Positions 15,594 through 24,078 are shown, counted from the stretch's first letter. The stretch is DNA of 57,828 nt from Pauljensenia sp018375675 (GCA_041432705.1 JAPWAE010000012.1:1-57828), one strand, 5' to 3'. Numbers and translations are program-made. Notes: generated by a model from the letters alone, not told the origin.

Positions 15594-16811
15594 ATGCCTA
15601 GACTTCAAATCGCCTCAGGAACCAACACAATCGACTCCGTAACCCCGGTCCGTCTTGCCAACGGCAAATACCGCATCCAGTGGAAAATCAGACTCCAGGA
15701 TGGTCGTCTCCTCTCGCGTGACACTACGGGCTCAACCAAAGGCGAGGCCCGAGCACGTGCGCACGCAAAAGCCGCTGAACTACTCGCACAGGGAGGGACC
15801 GGAGGCACGTGGAAACCATCATCGCTTGCAACCGAATATCTCGAAACGGTATCCAAACCCATCATCACCGAGTCCTCACGCCTGTCACCCAACTCCAAGG
15901 CCCGCTACAAAACTGTGCTGACCTACCTCACTGAGGCGTTCAAGGGGTACTCCATCGCCTCAGTTGCTCGCAGGCGCACCATCGAAGAACTGCTCAAGGG
16001 CATCGCTGCTGAGCACGGCGCAGAAAGCGGCAGGCACGCCAAAGGAGTAGCCAGCAGGTACTTCTTCGAAGAACTCATCAAAGACGATGTCATTGAATTC
16101 AACCCTCTCGCAGGCGCACGGATCGACCTAGGGACGATCAAAAAGACCACGCGCCCTGAAGGAGGGCGAGCACTCACAACAGCCGAATATGACCGCGTGC
16201 TCACCCATCTGCTCACCCTCGACCCTGCCGAGGGTGTAGTACCGCCCAAGCGAGGCCGGTACACGCTGGCAGACCGCGTTGCCGTTCACCGCTGCTGCAT
16301 CGACCTAACCCTGCTCCAAATGGCCACAGGGCTGCGTGTGAGCGAGGCAAGAACTCTCATGTGGGACGACATCATCACCGACGCTCAAAAGCGTCCAGCG
16401 TGCATTATTCGAGCTGAAAACGCCAAGACCGGCACCACCCGCGTCGCGGCTCTCGTCGAGCCTGCGGTCTATGAGCACCTCATCCGTAGACGAGATGAGG
16501 TTGGGGGAGCCTACGTTGTAGGCTCACCGCTCAACCCAGACACCGAGTGGGACAGATACAACGCTCAGAAGGCTCTCAAGGCGTTCTATAAGGATCTGGC
16601 TCGCGACTGCGAAGTGCCTCTGCTGGAGACCTACCGCACCCACGTCTGGAGAACCACCCTCAACACCATGTACCGCACGGACGTAGACGCGCTACTGCGT
16701 GCTCGAACACTCGGCCACTCGGTCGATGTGAACGCACAGGCATACTCAGACCTGTCAGACCTCACAACGCTGTACGAGGCAGCCCGAGCGCGGCGTAGGG
16801 AGGAAAAGTAG
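15594..16811 (+). CDS. int: Tyrosine site-specific integrase
   Basis: A 405-residue phage-type integrase. Catalytic residues are visible: R248 in ATGLRVSEA, H350-x-x-R353 in THVWRTTL, H375 in LGHSVDVN and nucleophile Y384 in AQAYSDL. The N-terminal 65 residues form an arm-binding domain and a SAM-like core-binding domain follows. It lies 140 bases from attR and recombines the tRNA-fMet 3' end. It is transcribed toward attR from a TATAAT-driven, apparently leaderless promoter. Confidence 0.93.
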   Translation: MPRLQIASGTNTIDSVTPVRLANGKYRIQWKIRLQDGRLLSRDTTGSTKGEARARAHAKAAELLAQGGTGGTWKPSSLATEYLETVSKPIITESSRLSPNSKARYKTVLTYLTEAFKGYSIASVARRRTIEELLKGIAAEHGAESGRHAKGVASRYFFEELIKDDVIEFNPLAGARIDLGTIKKTTRPEGGRALTTAEYDRVLTHLLTLDPAEGVVPPKRGRYTLADRVAVHRCCIDLTLLQMATGLRVSEARTLMWDDIITDAQKRPACIIRAENAKTGTTRVAALVEPAVYEHLIRRRDEVGGAYVVGSPLNPDTEWDRYNAQKALKAFYKDLARDCEVPLLETYRTHVWRTTLNTMYRTDVDALLRARTLGHSVDVNAQAYSDLSDLTTLYEAARARRREEK

Positions 16812-16835
16812 TCCCTACCTTATTCCCTATCTTTC
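16810..16835 (+). repeat. Right arm-type integrase site (candidate)
   Basis: 26 bp matching 5640-5665 at 22 positions, overlapping the integrase stop codon. The remaining 16836-16951 shows no gene. Confidence 0.5.
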
Positions 16836-16951
16836 GTGGGGATATGCCGGTAACTTCAAGTATCTTTAAGGAAGGATAAGGGGATGATTACCGCACGATA
16901 CCAACGATTACTTGGCTGTATCTCACTGTTTTATTAAAAAGAGATACAGAC

Positions 16952-16989
16952 CCCGGAGGTCGCAGGTTCAAATCCTGTCCCCGCTACCA
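16952..16989 (+). repeat. attR core (tRNA-fMet 3' fragment)
   Basis: A 38-bp exact copy of 5536-5573 without the 5' part of a tRNA, so it is a scar and not a functional tRNA. Confidence 0.9.
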
Positions 16990-16994
16990 CCACA

Positions 16995-17024
16995 GACCCG
17001 GTCCCGTGAGGGGCCGGGTCTTTT
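16995..17024 (+). terminator. Original host terminator of tRNA-fMet
   Basis: An 11-bp stem (16995-17005 with 17010-17020, one G-U pair), GTGA loop and TTTT run. It is now separated from the tRNA by the element. Confidence 0.7.
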
Positions 17025-17056
17025 GTTTCATGCCCATGTTTCATGGTGTGAACGTC

Positions 17057-17085
17057 TTGACGTATACAACCCTCGGCGCGATAGT
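17057..17085 (+). promoter_or_regulatory. Promoter of Gln-rich membrane protein gene
   Basis: TTGACG (17057-17062), a 17-base spacer, then GATAGT (17080-17085). The leader is about 45 bases and contains a small GCACC-TACG-GGTGC hairpin just before the ribosome site. Confidence 0.5.
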
Positions 17086-17136
17086 ATTGGCTGTTCGCCA
17101 TCAGGAACTGCACCTACGGGTGCGAGAGGAATACAG

Positions 17137-18966
17137 ATGAGCACTATCGATCCGTCGCAGCTCACCGCTGCCGACTTGAGCAATCCGGCGCTTTCGGCCC
17201 AGGATCTCGCGGATATCACTGCCGCTCGCCCGGACCTGCGTCCCTACGTCGCAACGCACCCGTCGCTGTACCCTGCCCTCGGGCAGTGGCTGGCGGACCA
17301 GGGCGTCGTTCCCGCGCAGCCCCCGGCTGCCGAGGAACCGGCGATCTCCGAGCCCGAGGCTCCCGCGGAGGAAACCGGCGAGCAGGCCGAGCCTTTCGCC
17401 GGTGTTCACGAGGAAGCGCAGCCCGAGGCTGACGCCGCCCCGGCCGAGGCCCCCGTCGAGCAGCCCGTGGTCGAAGAGGCGCACGTTGAGGCTCCTGCAG
17501 AACCCGAGGTTGCCCATGTTGAGCCCGAGGCTCCCGTGGCCGAGGCCTCTGACGACAACCTTGAGCAGGCGATCCTAGAGGGTGCGGCGCAGTCCGATGC
17601 CTCCGCCGGTGACGAGGCCACGCCGGCCCCGTCGACCGAGGAACAGGTCGCACAGTCTCCCTTCAGCAACCCGCCGCAGGCAGATGCTCAGCCGCAGGGC
17701 CAGCCCCAGGTGGGCGCGCAGCCGCAGCAGGGCCAGCAGGCCCCCTTCGGCCAGCCCGGCCAGCCCCAGTACGGTACTGCTCCCCAGCAGGGGCAGCAGG
17801 GTCAGCCTCAGTTCGGTGCGCAGCCGCAGCAGGGCCAGCAGCCCCAGCAGGCTCCCTTCGGTCAGCCCGGTCAGCCGCAGTTTGGTGCGCAGCCGCAGCA
17901 GGGCCAGCAGCCCCAGCAGGCTCCCTTCGGTCAGCCCGGCCAGCAGGGACAGCAGCAGTTTGGTGGCCAGCCGCAGCAGGGTCAGCGGCCCCAGCAGACC
18001 CCCTTCGGCCAGCCCGGCCAGCAGGGACAGCAGCAGTTTGGTGGCCAGCCGCAGCAGGGCCAGCAGCCCCAGCAGGCTCCCTTCGGTCAGCCCGGCCAGC
18101 AGCAGTACGGTCAGCCGGGTTACGCTCCGGCGGGACAGTCGACGGGCCAGCAGTTCGGTGCTGCCGCCCAGCAGTTCGGTGCTGCCGCGAACTCGGCGTT
18201 CAACCAGTTCCAGACGGCCGTTGTGGCCGAAACGGGTAAGGTGAGCGGCCGTTCCGTTCGCGCGACCTACTCGCTCATCGGTATTGCCGCATCGGCGGTT
18301 CTGATCTTTATCTCGATGTTGCTGCCTTTCGTTTCTGCCTACGGCTACAGCGTGTCGTTGTTTGGTGCGGGTGGTCTCTACGCTTCATTCCATCTCATCT
18401 TGCTGCTCGCTGTCGTCGGCCTGGGGGCCGCCTACTGGTTCACGAACCAGAAGTGGGCATACCTCTCGGCGGGCATCGGCGCGCTCGTGGTCGCGTTGCT
18501 TGGCATTATCAAGTTCTTCAATGTGGCATTCAACGACTTCGTGTCCCCCTCAATCGGCGCATTTATGCTGGGGCTAGTCTCCATCGGGCTCGGCGCTGCG
18601 GGCGGCCTCCTGCTCATGGAACTGAAAGCCGGTGCGGTTGCTCCGATCAACAACCCGAATGCCTTCGGTGGCGCGTTCGCCGGTGTGCAGATGGGCCAGC
18701 AGCAGGGTCAGTTTGGCCAGCAGCAGGGTGGCTTCCAGGCTCCCCAGGCTGGTCAGCCTCAGTTTGGCCAGCAGCAGGGTGGCTTCCAGGCTCCCCAGGC
18801 CGGCCAGCAGCAGTTCGGTCAGCAGCAGGGCGGTTTCCAGGCCCCCCAGGCCGGCCAGCAGCAGTTCGGTCAGCAGGCTCAGTTTGGCCAGCAGCAGGGC
18901 CAGCAGCAGCCCCAGCAGCCCCAGCTGGGCGACAAGCCCTACAATCCTTTCGGCCCTCAGGCGTGA
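17137..18966 (+). CDS. Gln/Gly/Pro-repeat membrane protein with variant leucine-rich N-terminus
   Basis: A 609-residue protein in five parts. Residues 1-55 resemble a variant leucine-rich repeat (DLSNPALSAQDLADITAARP). Residues 60-180 are Glu/Ala/Pro-rich. Residues about 185-350 are tandem QPQQGQQPQQAPFGQPGQ-type repeats. Four membrane helices lie near 372-490, and a second Gln-rich tail has 17-residue units (GGFQAPQAGQPQFGQ). ATG 17137 has GAGAGGA just upstream; the frame is open further up, but that part runs over the att site and is not coding. Function unknown. Repeat-rich cytoplasmic tails on small membrane cores are common in Actinomyces and Bifidobacterium. Confidence 0.75.
   Translation: MSTIDPSQLTAADLSNPALSAQDLADITAARPDLRPYVATHPSLYPALGQWLADQGVVPAQPPAAEEPAISEPEAPAEETGEQAEPFAGVHEEAQPEADAAPAEAPVEQPVVEEAHVEAPAEPEVAHVEPEAPVAEASDDNLEQAILEGAAQSDASAGDEATPAPSTEEQVAQSPFSNPPQADAQPQGQPQVGAQPQQGQQAPFGQPGQPQYGTAPQQGQQGQPQFGAQPQQGQQPQQAPFGQPGQPQFGAQPQQGQQPQQAPFGQPGQQGQQQFGGQPQQGQRPQQTPFGQPGQQGQQQFGGQPQQGQQPQQAPFGQPGQQQYGQPGYAPAGQSTGQQFGAAAQQFGAAANSAFNQFQTAVVAETGKVSGRSVRATYSLIGIAASAVLIFISMLLPFVSAYGYSVSLFGAGGLYASFHLILLLAVVGLGAAYWFTNQKWAYLSAGIGALVVALLGIIKFFNVAFNDFVSPSIGAFMLGLVSIGLGAAGGLLLMELKAGAVAPINNPNAFGGAFAGVQMGQQQGQFGQQQGGFQAPQAGQPQFGQQQGGFQAPQAGQQQFGQQQGGFQAPQAGQQQFGQQAQFGQQQGQQQPQQPQLGDKPYNPFGPQA
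17701..18120 (+). repeat. Tandem repeats coding Gln/Pro-rich segment
   Basis: Units of about 54-78 bp are nearly identical; a 78-bp unit starting near 17941 recurs at 18019 with very few changes. They are prone to expansion or loss by recombination. Confidence 0.7.
18721..18873 (+). repeat. 51-bp tandem repeat in Gln-rich tail
   Basis: Three copies start at 18721, 18772 and 18823, each coding 17 residues. Confidence 0.75.
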
Positions 18967-18990
18967 TGCGCTGAGAGCCTGATGGCACGA

Positions 18991-19024
18991 ACGAGGGGCC
19001 CGCGGTGATCCGCGGGCCCCTCGT
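18991..19024. terminator. Bidirectional terminator
   Basis: A perfect 15-bp stem (18991-19005 with 19010-19024) with TGAT loop lies between two converging genes. Confidence 0.75.
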
Positions 19025-19038
19025 CTACGCTGTGAACT

Positions 19039-19731
19039 TTATTCGTCGTCGTCTTCGCTGATATCGACGCCCGCGACACCATCAAGGTCGGCCAGGGTGG
19101 TCACCAGCAGCGAGCGTGAGAGGTCCTGGCGCGTCGCCGCAGTGAATCGCGCGGTGGTCGCGCGGTCACTTGAATCCGTGTGGGTCGACACTGTGGAGAC
19201 GGTCCAGCCGAGAGCTGAAACCTGGCTGAGGAGCGTGGAGAGGACGCCGTGCCCCGGCGTGTAATGGATGGTGAGCGTCACCTTGTGGCCATGGGTGCGC
19301 ATGAGGATGAACTGAACGAGGGGCGTCAGGAGGGCGATGACGATGAAATGCAAAACCGTGCCGGCCACGGCGAGCCACCACAGGCCTGCGCCGCACGCCA
19401 TGCCGATCGCCGCGGTCTCCCAGATGGTGGCCGCAGTCGTGAGGCCACGAATCGCGCCGTGACGGGTCAGGATGATGCCTGCGCCCAAGAAACCGATGCC
19501 GGAGACGATCTGTGAGGCGACGCGTGATGGATCGTATCGGGTGATGCCGTCGAAGAGGATGTCGGAGAAGCCGTACTTGGAGATGAGCATCATGAGGCAG
19601 GCGGTCAGGCCGACGATGGCTTGGGTGCGAATGCCCGCGCTCTTGCCTCGGATTTGTCGCTCGAGGCCGATGGATGCAGAGAGGACGAGGGCGAGGAGCA
19701 TCCAACCGATGCTCATAAGGGATTGCGTCAT
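19039..19731 (-). CDS. MgtC/SapB-family membrane protein
   Basis: 230 residues. Four or five membrane helices carry MgtC hallmarks: IGLERQIRGKSAGIRTQAIVG (from about residue 19), SGIGFLGAGIILT and IRGLTTAATIW. A C-terminal cytoplasmic ACT-like domain (about residues 140-230) follows. MgtC proteins modulate magnesium homeostasis and ATP synthase and are not transporters proper. ATG 19731 is preceded by AGGAGG; an upstream extension lacks a site. Monocistronic, convergent with the Gln-rich gene. Confidence 0.85.
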   Translation of the reverse strand: MTQSLMSIGWMLLALVLSASIGLERQIRGKSAGIRTQAIVGLTACLMMLISKYGFSDILFDGITRYDPSRVASQIVSGIGFLGAGIILTRHGAIRGLTTAATIWETAAIGMACGAGLWWLAVAGTVLHFIVIALLTPLVQFILMRTHGHKVTLTIHYTPGHGVLSTLLSQVSALGWTVSTVSTHTDSSDRATTARFTAATRQDLSRSLLVTTLADLDGVAGVDISEDDDE

Positions 19732-19886
19732 AGGAACCTCCTGCGGTGGCATGGGTGGGTTTAGTGTAACTGCCCAGCGTGTGTGTGGCTCGTTTGGTGC
19801 GGCCGAGACTATGGCGGGCAATGGGGTGACAAAAGTGGAAGGAGAACCCCGGCCTCATTAAAGAATGAGAAAAGAATCTGTAAACG

Positions 19887-19914
19887 TCGACACAAGCGGT
19901 TGTGGGACTAAGAT
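19887..19914 (+). promoter_or_regulatory. Promoter of amino-acid permease
   Basis: TCGACA (19887-19892), a 16-base spacer, TAAGAT (19909-19914). Confidence 0.45.
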
Positions 19915-19948
19915 GGGACTCGACGATCAACAGATGAGGAACCGACTC

Positions 19949-21451
19949 ATGGCTACCCCCACTCCCGACGACATCGCCAGTGATGTGCGCGAGCGCTCCA
20001 ACACGGCGCTCAAGCGCGGCCTGGCGTCGCGTCATATGCAGATGATCGCCATCGGCGGAGCGATCGGCACGGGCCTGTTCCTGGCCTCCGGTGCGACGGT
20101 CGCGAACGCCGGTCCGGGCGGTGCCCTTCTCGCTTACGCGGCGATTGGCCTGATGGTGCTGCTCCTCATGCAGTCCCTGGGCGAGATGAGCGCACACCAG
20201 CCGGTCGCAGGCTCCTTCCAGACCTTCGCCACGAAGTTCATCTCCCCGTCCTTCGGTTTTGCGATGGGGTGGAACTACTGGTTCAACTGGGCGGTGACGG
20301 TGGCCGCGGACCTTGTGGCATCGGGCTTGGTCATGGCCTATTGGTTCCCGTCCGTTCCTTCGTGGATATGGGCGGTGGGTTTCCTCGTGATCGTCGTTGG
20401 GCTCAATGCGCTCTCGGCGAGAGTCTACGGTGAGGCCGAATTCTGGTTGGCGGCCATCAAGGTCGTCATTGTCATCGTCTTCGTCCTGTCGGGTGTCTTC
20501 ATGATTGCCGGCGTGATGGGCGAAAACTCTCCGGGATTGTCGAATTGGACGATCGGGGACGCGCCCTTCCATAACGGCTTCGTGGGCGTTATCGCGGTCT
20601 TCATGATCGCGGGCTTTTCCTTCCAGGGCACGGAGCTGGTGGGCGTGGCAGCGGGCGAATCCGAGAATCCGCGCAGGGACGTGCCGCGCTCGATCCGCAC
20701 GGTGTTCTGGCGCATCATGTTCTTCTACATCGGCGCGATCGCCGTGATCGGCACGCTGCTGCCGTACACGGACCCGAGCCTGCTGAGCGCGGCCGATGAC
20801 TCGGCGAACAACATCGCACAGTCGCCCTTCACCCTCGTGTTCGCGCGCATGGGGATCGGCGCGGCCGCCGCCGTCATGAATGCGGTCATCCTGACCTCGA
20901 TCCTGTCTGCGGGTAACTCGGGCCTCTATGCCGCCTCGCGCATGCTGCACTCGATGGCCCTCAAGCGCCAGGCGCCCGCGATCTTCGCGCGAGTTACCAA
21001 GGGCGGAGTTCCCGCCTACGCGATGGCGGTGACGACGGTGACCGCGGCGCTTGGCTTCCTCACGCAGCTGGTCTTCAACGACGCGTACATCTGGCTGGTG
21101 AATATCGTCGGTATTTCCGGCATCATCATGTGGCTGGGTATCGCAGTCAGTCATATTCGTTTCCGCCGCGCGTACCTGCTGCAGGGGTATTGCCTCGAGG
21201 ATCTGCCGTATCGATCGCCGTTCTTCCCGGCCGGCCCGATCATCGCTTTCGTCATGTGCCTGGTGGTCATGGCGGGACAGAACTATGAAGCGGTGCTTCA
21301 TGGTCAGGTCTGGGAGGTCGCGTCCTCCTACATCGGCCTGCCGCTGTTCGGCGTTGTCTGGTGGGGCTACCACGTCGCGCGCAAGGATCGGGTGGTGCCG
21401 CTGGCCGAGATGGACGTGGCTCCCGTGGAGATCGAGCCGGTCACCCGATAA
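19949..21451 (+). CDS. Amino-acid permease (APC superfamily, AAT family)
   Basis: A 500-residue transporter with about 12 membrane helices. Helix 1 has the AAT substrate-binding loop IAIGGAIGTGLFLASG (residues about 31-46). FSFQGTELVGVAAGESENP (about 226-244) is the helix 6 signature. It belongs with proton-coupled amino-acid permeases such as LysP and GabP; the exact substrate cannot be read, with lysine-type cationic substrates one option. ATG 19949 was chosen for GATGAGGA 8 bases upstream over ATG 19865. A copy of the ACGAGGCCGGGG motif starts 6 bases after the stop. Confidence 0.85.
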   Translation: MATPTPDDIASDVRERSNTALKRGLASRHMQMIAIGGAIGTGLFLASGATVANAGPGGALLAYAAIGLMVLLLMQSLGEMSAHQPVAGSFQTFATKFISPSFGFAMGWNYWFNWAVTVAADLVASGLVMAYWFPSVPSWIWAVGFLVIVVGLNALSARVYGEAEFWLAAIKVVIVIVFVLSGVFMIAGVMGENSPGLSNWTIGDAPFHNGFVGVIAVFMIAGFSFQGTELVGVAAGESENPRRDVPRSIRTVFWRIMFFYIGAIAVIGTLLPYTDPSLLSAADDSANNIAQSPFTLVFARMGIGAAAAVMNAVILTSILSAGNSGLYAASRMLHSMALKRQAPAIFARVTKGGVPAYAMAVTTVTAALGFLTQLVFNDAYIWLVNIVGISGIIMWLGIAVSHIRFRRAYLLQGYCLEDLPYRSPFFPAGPIIAFVMCLVVMAGQNYEAVLHGQVWEVASSYIGLPLFGVVWWGYHVARKDRVVPLAEMDVAPVEIEPVTR

Positions 21452-21554
21452 CGGGGACGAGGCCGGGGCCGGGTGCGCTGGGCGGGCCCGGTGCGCCCCT
21501 TGTCACCCCTGGGCTCTGCCCGGCGTGGCGGTGCGTGAGCGGCGTGGCACTTCA

Positions 21555-21560
21555 TAGGAT
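21555..21560 (+). promoter_or_regulatory. -10 box of leaderless lipoprotein gene
   Basis: TAGGAT lies exactly six bases before ATG 21567, which places the transcript start at or next to the start codon. Confidence 0.5.
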
Positions 21561-21566
21561 GGGGCC

Positions 21567-22199
21567 ATGATCAACACGCGACGCATTCTTGCCGTGACCT
21601 CCATGTCGGCCCTCGTCCTGGGCATCGCTGCCTGCTCCCCGCAGGGCACGCAGTCCCAGTCGGGATCGACGGCCTCGTCCGCTTCCCCGAGCGCTTCTGC
21701 CTCGCAGAGCGGTATGCCCGCCCAGAGCGGCGCCGGCCCCCAGAGCGGCGTGCCCGACGAGGGCAACCAGGCCCCGGAGGTGAACGTCTCCGACAACGAC
21801 CAGCGTTGCGACCTGACGAACCTGCAGCCCGCCATCGACTCCCAGCAGGAGGCGGGCGGCACCACCTACGTGGAAATCGGCTTCACGAACGAGGGGCCCT
21901 CATGCTGGATTGACGGATTCCCGCAGATCATCTTCTCCGGCGGCGGCTCCGTCATCTCCACCGCCGTACGCGACGGTGAGGACCCCGGCAACGTCTACAC
22001 GATCGCTCAGGGAGGCCGCGTGGGCGTGACCCTGACGGCCGAGTCAACGGACGGCGTCGACGGCTGCAACCCCGCCGATTCGGAGTTGGTCGACATCATG
22101 CCCGAGGCGGGCACCGGCGCGACGAGCCTGCAGCTGACCCTGCGCGTGTGCCAGGAGATGCCTTCGGTGTCTGTGAGCCCCTTCGAGCCGCGTTCCTGA
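21567..22199 (+). CDS. DUF4232-like secreted lipoprotein
   Basis: 210 residues. A lipoprotein signal peptide ends in LGIAAC with lipidated C23. A Ser/Gln/Gly-rich linker (24-75) follows, then a globular domain like DUF4232 with C-terminal pattern CDLTNLQPAI...YVEIGFTNEGPSCWIDGFP. Four cysteines in the mature domain suggest two disulfides. It is likely anchored on the outer face of the membrane; function unknown. A strong terminator follows, so it is transcribed alone. Confidence 0.72.
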   Translation: MINTRRILAVTSMSALVLGIAACSPQGTQSQSGSTASSASPSASASQSGMPAQSGAGPQSGVPDEGNQAPEVNVSDNDQRCDLTNLQPAIDSQQEAGGTTYVEIGFTNEGPSCWIDGFPQIIFSGGGSVISTAVRDGEDPGNVYTIAQGGRVGVTLTAESTDGVDGCNPADSELVDIMPEAGTGATSLQLTLRVCQEMPSVSVSPFEPRS

Positions 22200-22229
22200 G
22201 GAAGGTGCTGTCACTTCTTTGAACTACTG

Positions 22230-22266
22230 GGCGGGCTTCGAGACGGATGACGTCTCGAAGCCCGCC
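22230..22266 (+). terminator. Terminator after lipoprotein gene
   Basis: A perfect 16-bp stem (22230-22245 with 22251-22266), loop GATGA. The stretch from here to 22497 holds no evident gene. Confidence 0.75.
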
Positions 22267-22497
22267 TGCGTCTATGGGCCTGGCTGTTGCTTTCTCAACG
22301 AAGGTCATGGTCATTTCTGGTGACGGAATATGAGATTTGGGCGCGTGCTGATACGCTGAACCAGCTGGAAGAAGTCGCGCACCCGCAGCGTCACGCCGAG
22401 GCGACCGCGTCGGTGCGCGTGGCCCCTTCTTCGCCGGTGCGCGCGCGAGCCGATCGCGCGCATCCGAGATAACTGAGATCTTTAAGGAGACACTCCC

Positions 22498-22848
22498 ATG
22501 GGTATGCGTTCCACGACGCAGGCATTCCAGTTCGACGTGCCGTTCGAGCAGCTGTTCCAGCTCGCCACCCCGGCCGCGCAGTCCGTTCCCAAGGCGACCG
22601 TGACCCTCGCCGACCCCAACCGTCAGGTTGTCACCTTCGACACCCCGATGGGCATGATGTCCTGGGGCGAGAACATCGTCGTGGGCTTCATCCCCTCCGA
22701 GGGCAGCACCGTCGTCGAGGTCACCTGCACGACCAAGGGCCTGCCCAACCTCATGCAGGACAGCCGCAACCGCAAGATGATTGCGCAGTTCGTGACCGCT
22801 CTGTCCAACCTCGCGCAGACCACCGCTGTGGAGGTCGCTCGCTCCTGA
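22498..22848 (+). CDS. Small conserved hypothetical protein
   Basis: A 116-residue soluble protein, not recognised. It starts MGMRSTTQAFQFDVPFEQLF, and its alternating beta pattern followed by a C-terminal helix (KMIAQFVTALSNLAQTTAVE) suggests a small alpha/beta or START-like fold. AAGGAGA is 8 bases before ATG. It is flanked by terminators on both sides and so monocistronic. Confidence 0.65.
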   Translation: MGMRSTTQAFQFDVPFEQLFQLATPAAQSVPKATVTLADPNRQVVTFDTPMGMMSWGENIVVGFIPSEGSTVVEVTCTTKGLPNLMQDSRNRKMIAQFVTALSNLAQTTAVEVARS

Positions 22849-22865
22849 CGGGACGTGAGTCAGGC

Positions 22866-22907
22866 TCGGCCCCGGCCTCGTCGATTCATGAACGAGGCCG
22901 GGGCCGA
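22866..22907 (+). terminator. Terminator built from inverted ACGAGGCCGGGG motifs
   Basis: A perfect 16-bp stem (22866-22881 with 22892-22907). Each arm contains one copy of the window's dispersed motif. Confidence 0.75.
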
Positions 22908-23009
22908 ACCGTGCGCCCAGGACCGGCCGATTGCGGTGGGGGAGCGCGCACGCGATAGGCTGGATGCATGAGTGCCTTCGGGGTACTACGCGAGGAGGAA
23001 CGGAGACGT

Positions 23010-23930
23010 ATGAACAAGTTTGCGCCGCCCACAGGCGACGAGAATGTCGCTCCCGGGACTCTGCCCGCCGAGCAGACTGGTGCTGCCCAGCCGGTACCCG
23101 GGCCGAATGCCGCATGGAGCCAGGGGAGTGGTGTACCTAGGAGCCAGCCTTGGGGGCCCGCACCGGCTCCTGTGGCGCAACCCGGCCCCCAGATGGTGAG
23201 GCCGAGCTACGGCACCTTCAACGTGGTCACAGACAAGGACCGAGGAACGCTGCGGTGCTGGCTTATCTGGGGTATTGGGCTGGCATGCGCCGCCCTCTTT
23301 ATGTGGCTGGGCATCGAGGGCAAGAGCTGGCTCTACACGGCGGCAGCGATCATCGGCGCCGTCGTCTGCTTGCTGCTGGGAGTGACGGAGGCACGCTGGG
23401 AGCGCTGGCTTGTGCGTGTCATGTCCGGGCCCGACGGAACGATCCTCGTGCGTCCCGGTGCCACCGTGACGTATCTTCGCATCCTCACAGCACTACTTGC
23501 CAGTGCCGCGGGAGTGTGTTTCTTCTACGTGTCCCTCTTCAGCGTAAACACTGATCTCAGGAACATCGCTAGTGGTAACGAGCTGTTAGCCGCAGCGGTC
23601 GCGCTCTACCTGGTTGCCAAGATTATCGGATCTCAGAGCCGTGAATGCATCATCGCGAGCCAGCAGCGTGTGGACATTTGGGGCAAGGGCGGCATCCACT
23701 ATTCGATCCCGTGGAGCGACCAGCCCAGGGTGATTGGGCAGCGCAACAACGGTAAGAGCCTGCTGATCGGTGCCGGACAGAATATCGAATGTCCCGTCGT
23801 ATTCACGACTCTGCGCATCCGTCCGTCGCGCGTGAGAAGCCTGCTCGCCTACTACCAGACAACGCCGGGTGCGCTCGACCGCCTCTCCGCCCCCGAGGCG
23901 CGCGATGAGGCGGCGAAGGCTCTGAGCTGA
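23010..23930 (+). CDS. Hypothetical membrane protein
   Basis: 306 residues. An 80-residue Pro/Gly-rich cytoplasmic start is followed by three hydrophobic helices (near residues 83-100, 104-125 and 153-177) and a soluble C-terminal domain with VDIWGKGGIHYSIPWSDQ (PH-like beta strands). ATG 23010 follows AGGAGGAACGGAG. An ATG at 22968 lies exactly six bases after TAGGCT, so a leaderless longer form (320 residues) is possible. Function unknown. Confidence 0.65.
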   Translation: MNKFAPPTGDENVAPGTLPAEQTGAAQPVPGPNAAWSQGSGVPRSQPWGPAPAPVAQPGPQMVRPSYGTFNVVTDKDRGTLRCWLIWGIGLACAALFMWLGIEGKSWLYTAAAIIGAVVCLLLGVTEARWERWLVRVMSGPDGTILVRPGATVTYLRILTALLASAAGVCFFYVSLFSVNTDLRNIASGNELLAAAVALYLVAKIIGSQSRECIIASQQRVDIWGKGGIHYSIPWSDQPRVIGQRNNGKSLLIGAGQNIECPVVFTTLRIRPSRVRSLLAYYQTTPGALDRLSAPEARDEAAKALS

Positions 23931-23969
23931 ACGCCACGCGTTGAATCCGCAGTGGTGAGCTGACCTCGT

Positions 23970-24015
23970 GACTCGGCCCCGGCCTCGTTCATAGTGACGA
24001 GGCCGGGGCCGAGTC
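23970..24015. terminator. Bidirectional terminator built from inverted motifs
   Basis: A perfect 19-bp stem (23970-23988 with 23997-24015) with an 8-nt loop. Each arm contains one ACGAGGCCGGGG copy. It lies between converging genes. Confidence 0.8.
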
Positions 24016-24078
24016 TTGTGTGCAGCGCGCCGGCACTGCGTCCCTCCCGGGCTGTGCCCGTGCCGGGGAGGGGGGACG

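Larger units (their letters stand above)
5536..16989 (+). mobile_element. Integrative mobilizable element in tRNA-fMet (11.45 kb)
   Basis: The element is bounded by 38-bp perfect direct repeats of the tRNA-fMet 3' end (5536-5573 and 16952-16989). It encodes a tyrosine integrase beside the right repeat, an AlpA-like excisionase, a P4-type primase-helicase, a relaxase with MobC-like and MobB-like partners, ArdA, and a BcgI-like R-M operon with a regulator. It has no conjugation ATPase, pilus, capsid, portal or terminase genes, so it should depend on a helper for transfer. An iteron and AT-rich region near the left end may be its replication origin. The 11-mer CGAGGCCGGGG, frequent elsewhere in the window, is absent from it, consistent with foreign origin. 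Confidence 0.9.

Noticed and set aside
5536..16989. Prophage
   Set aside because: No capsid, portal, terminase, tail or lysis gene; a relaxase and MobC-like protein point to a mobilizable element.
19166..21373. Long minus-strand open frame (735 codons) opposite the MgtC-like and permease genes
   Set aside because: It is a shadow of two well-supported genes in high-GC DNA; its product is His/Arg-rich and shows no family features. The same holds for long antisense frames at 2178-3791, 31623-33077 and 49006-50826.
22287..22472. 61-codon frame between two terminator-bounded genes
   Set aside because: No ribosome site, no family resemblance, arginine-rich composition typical of chance frames.
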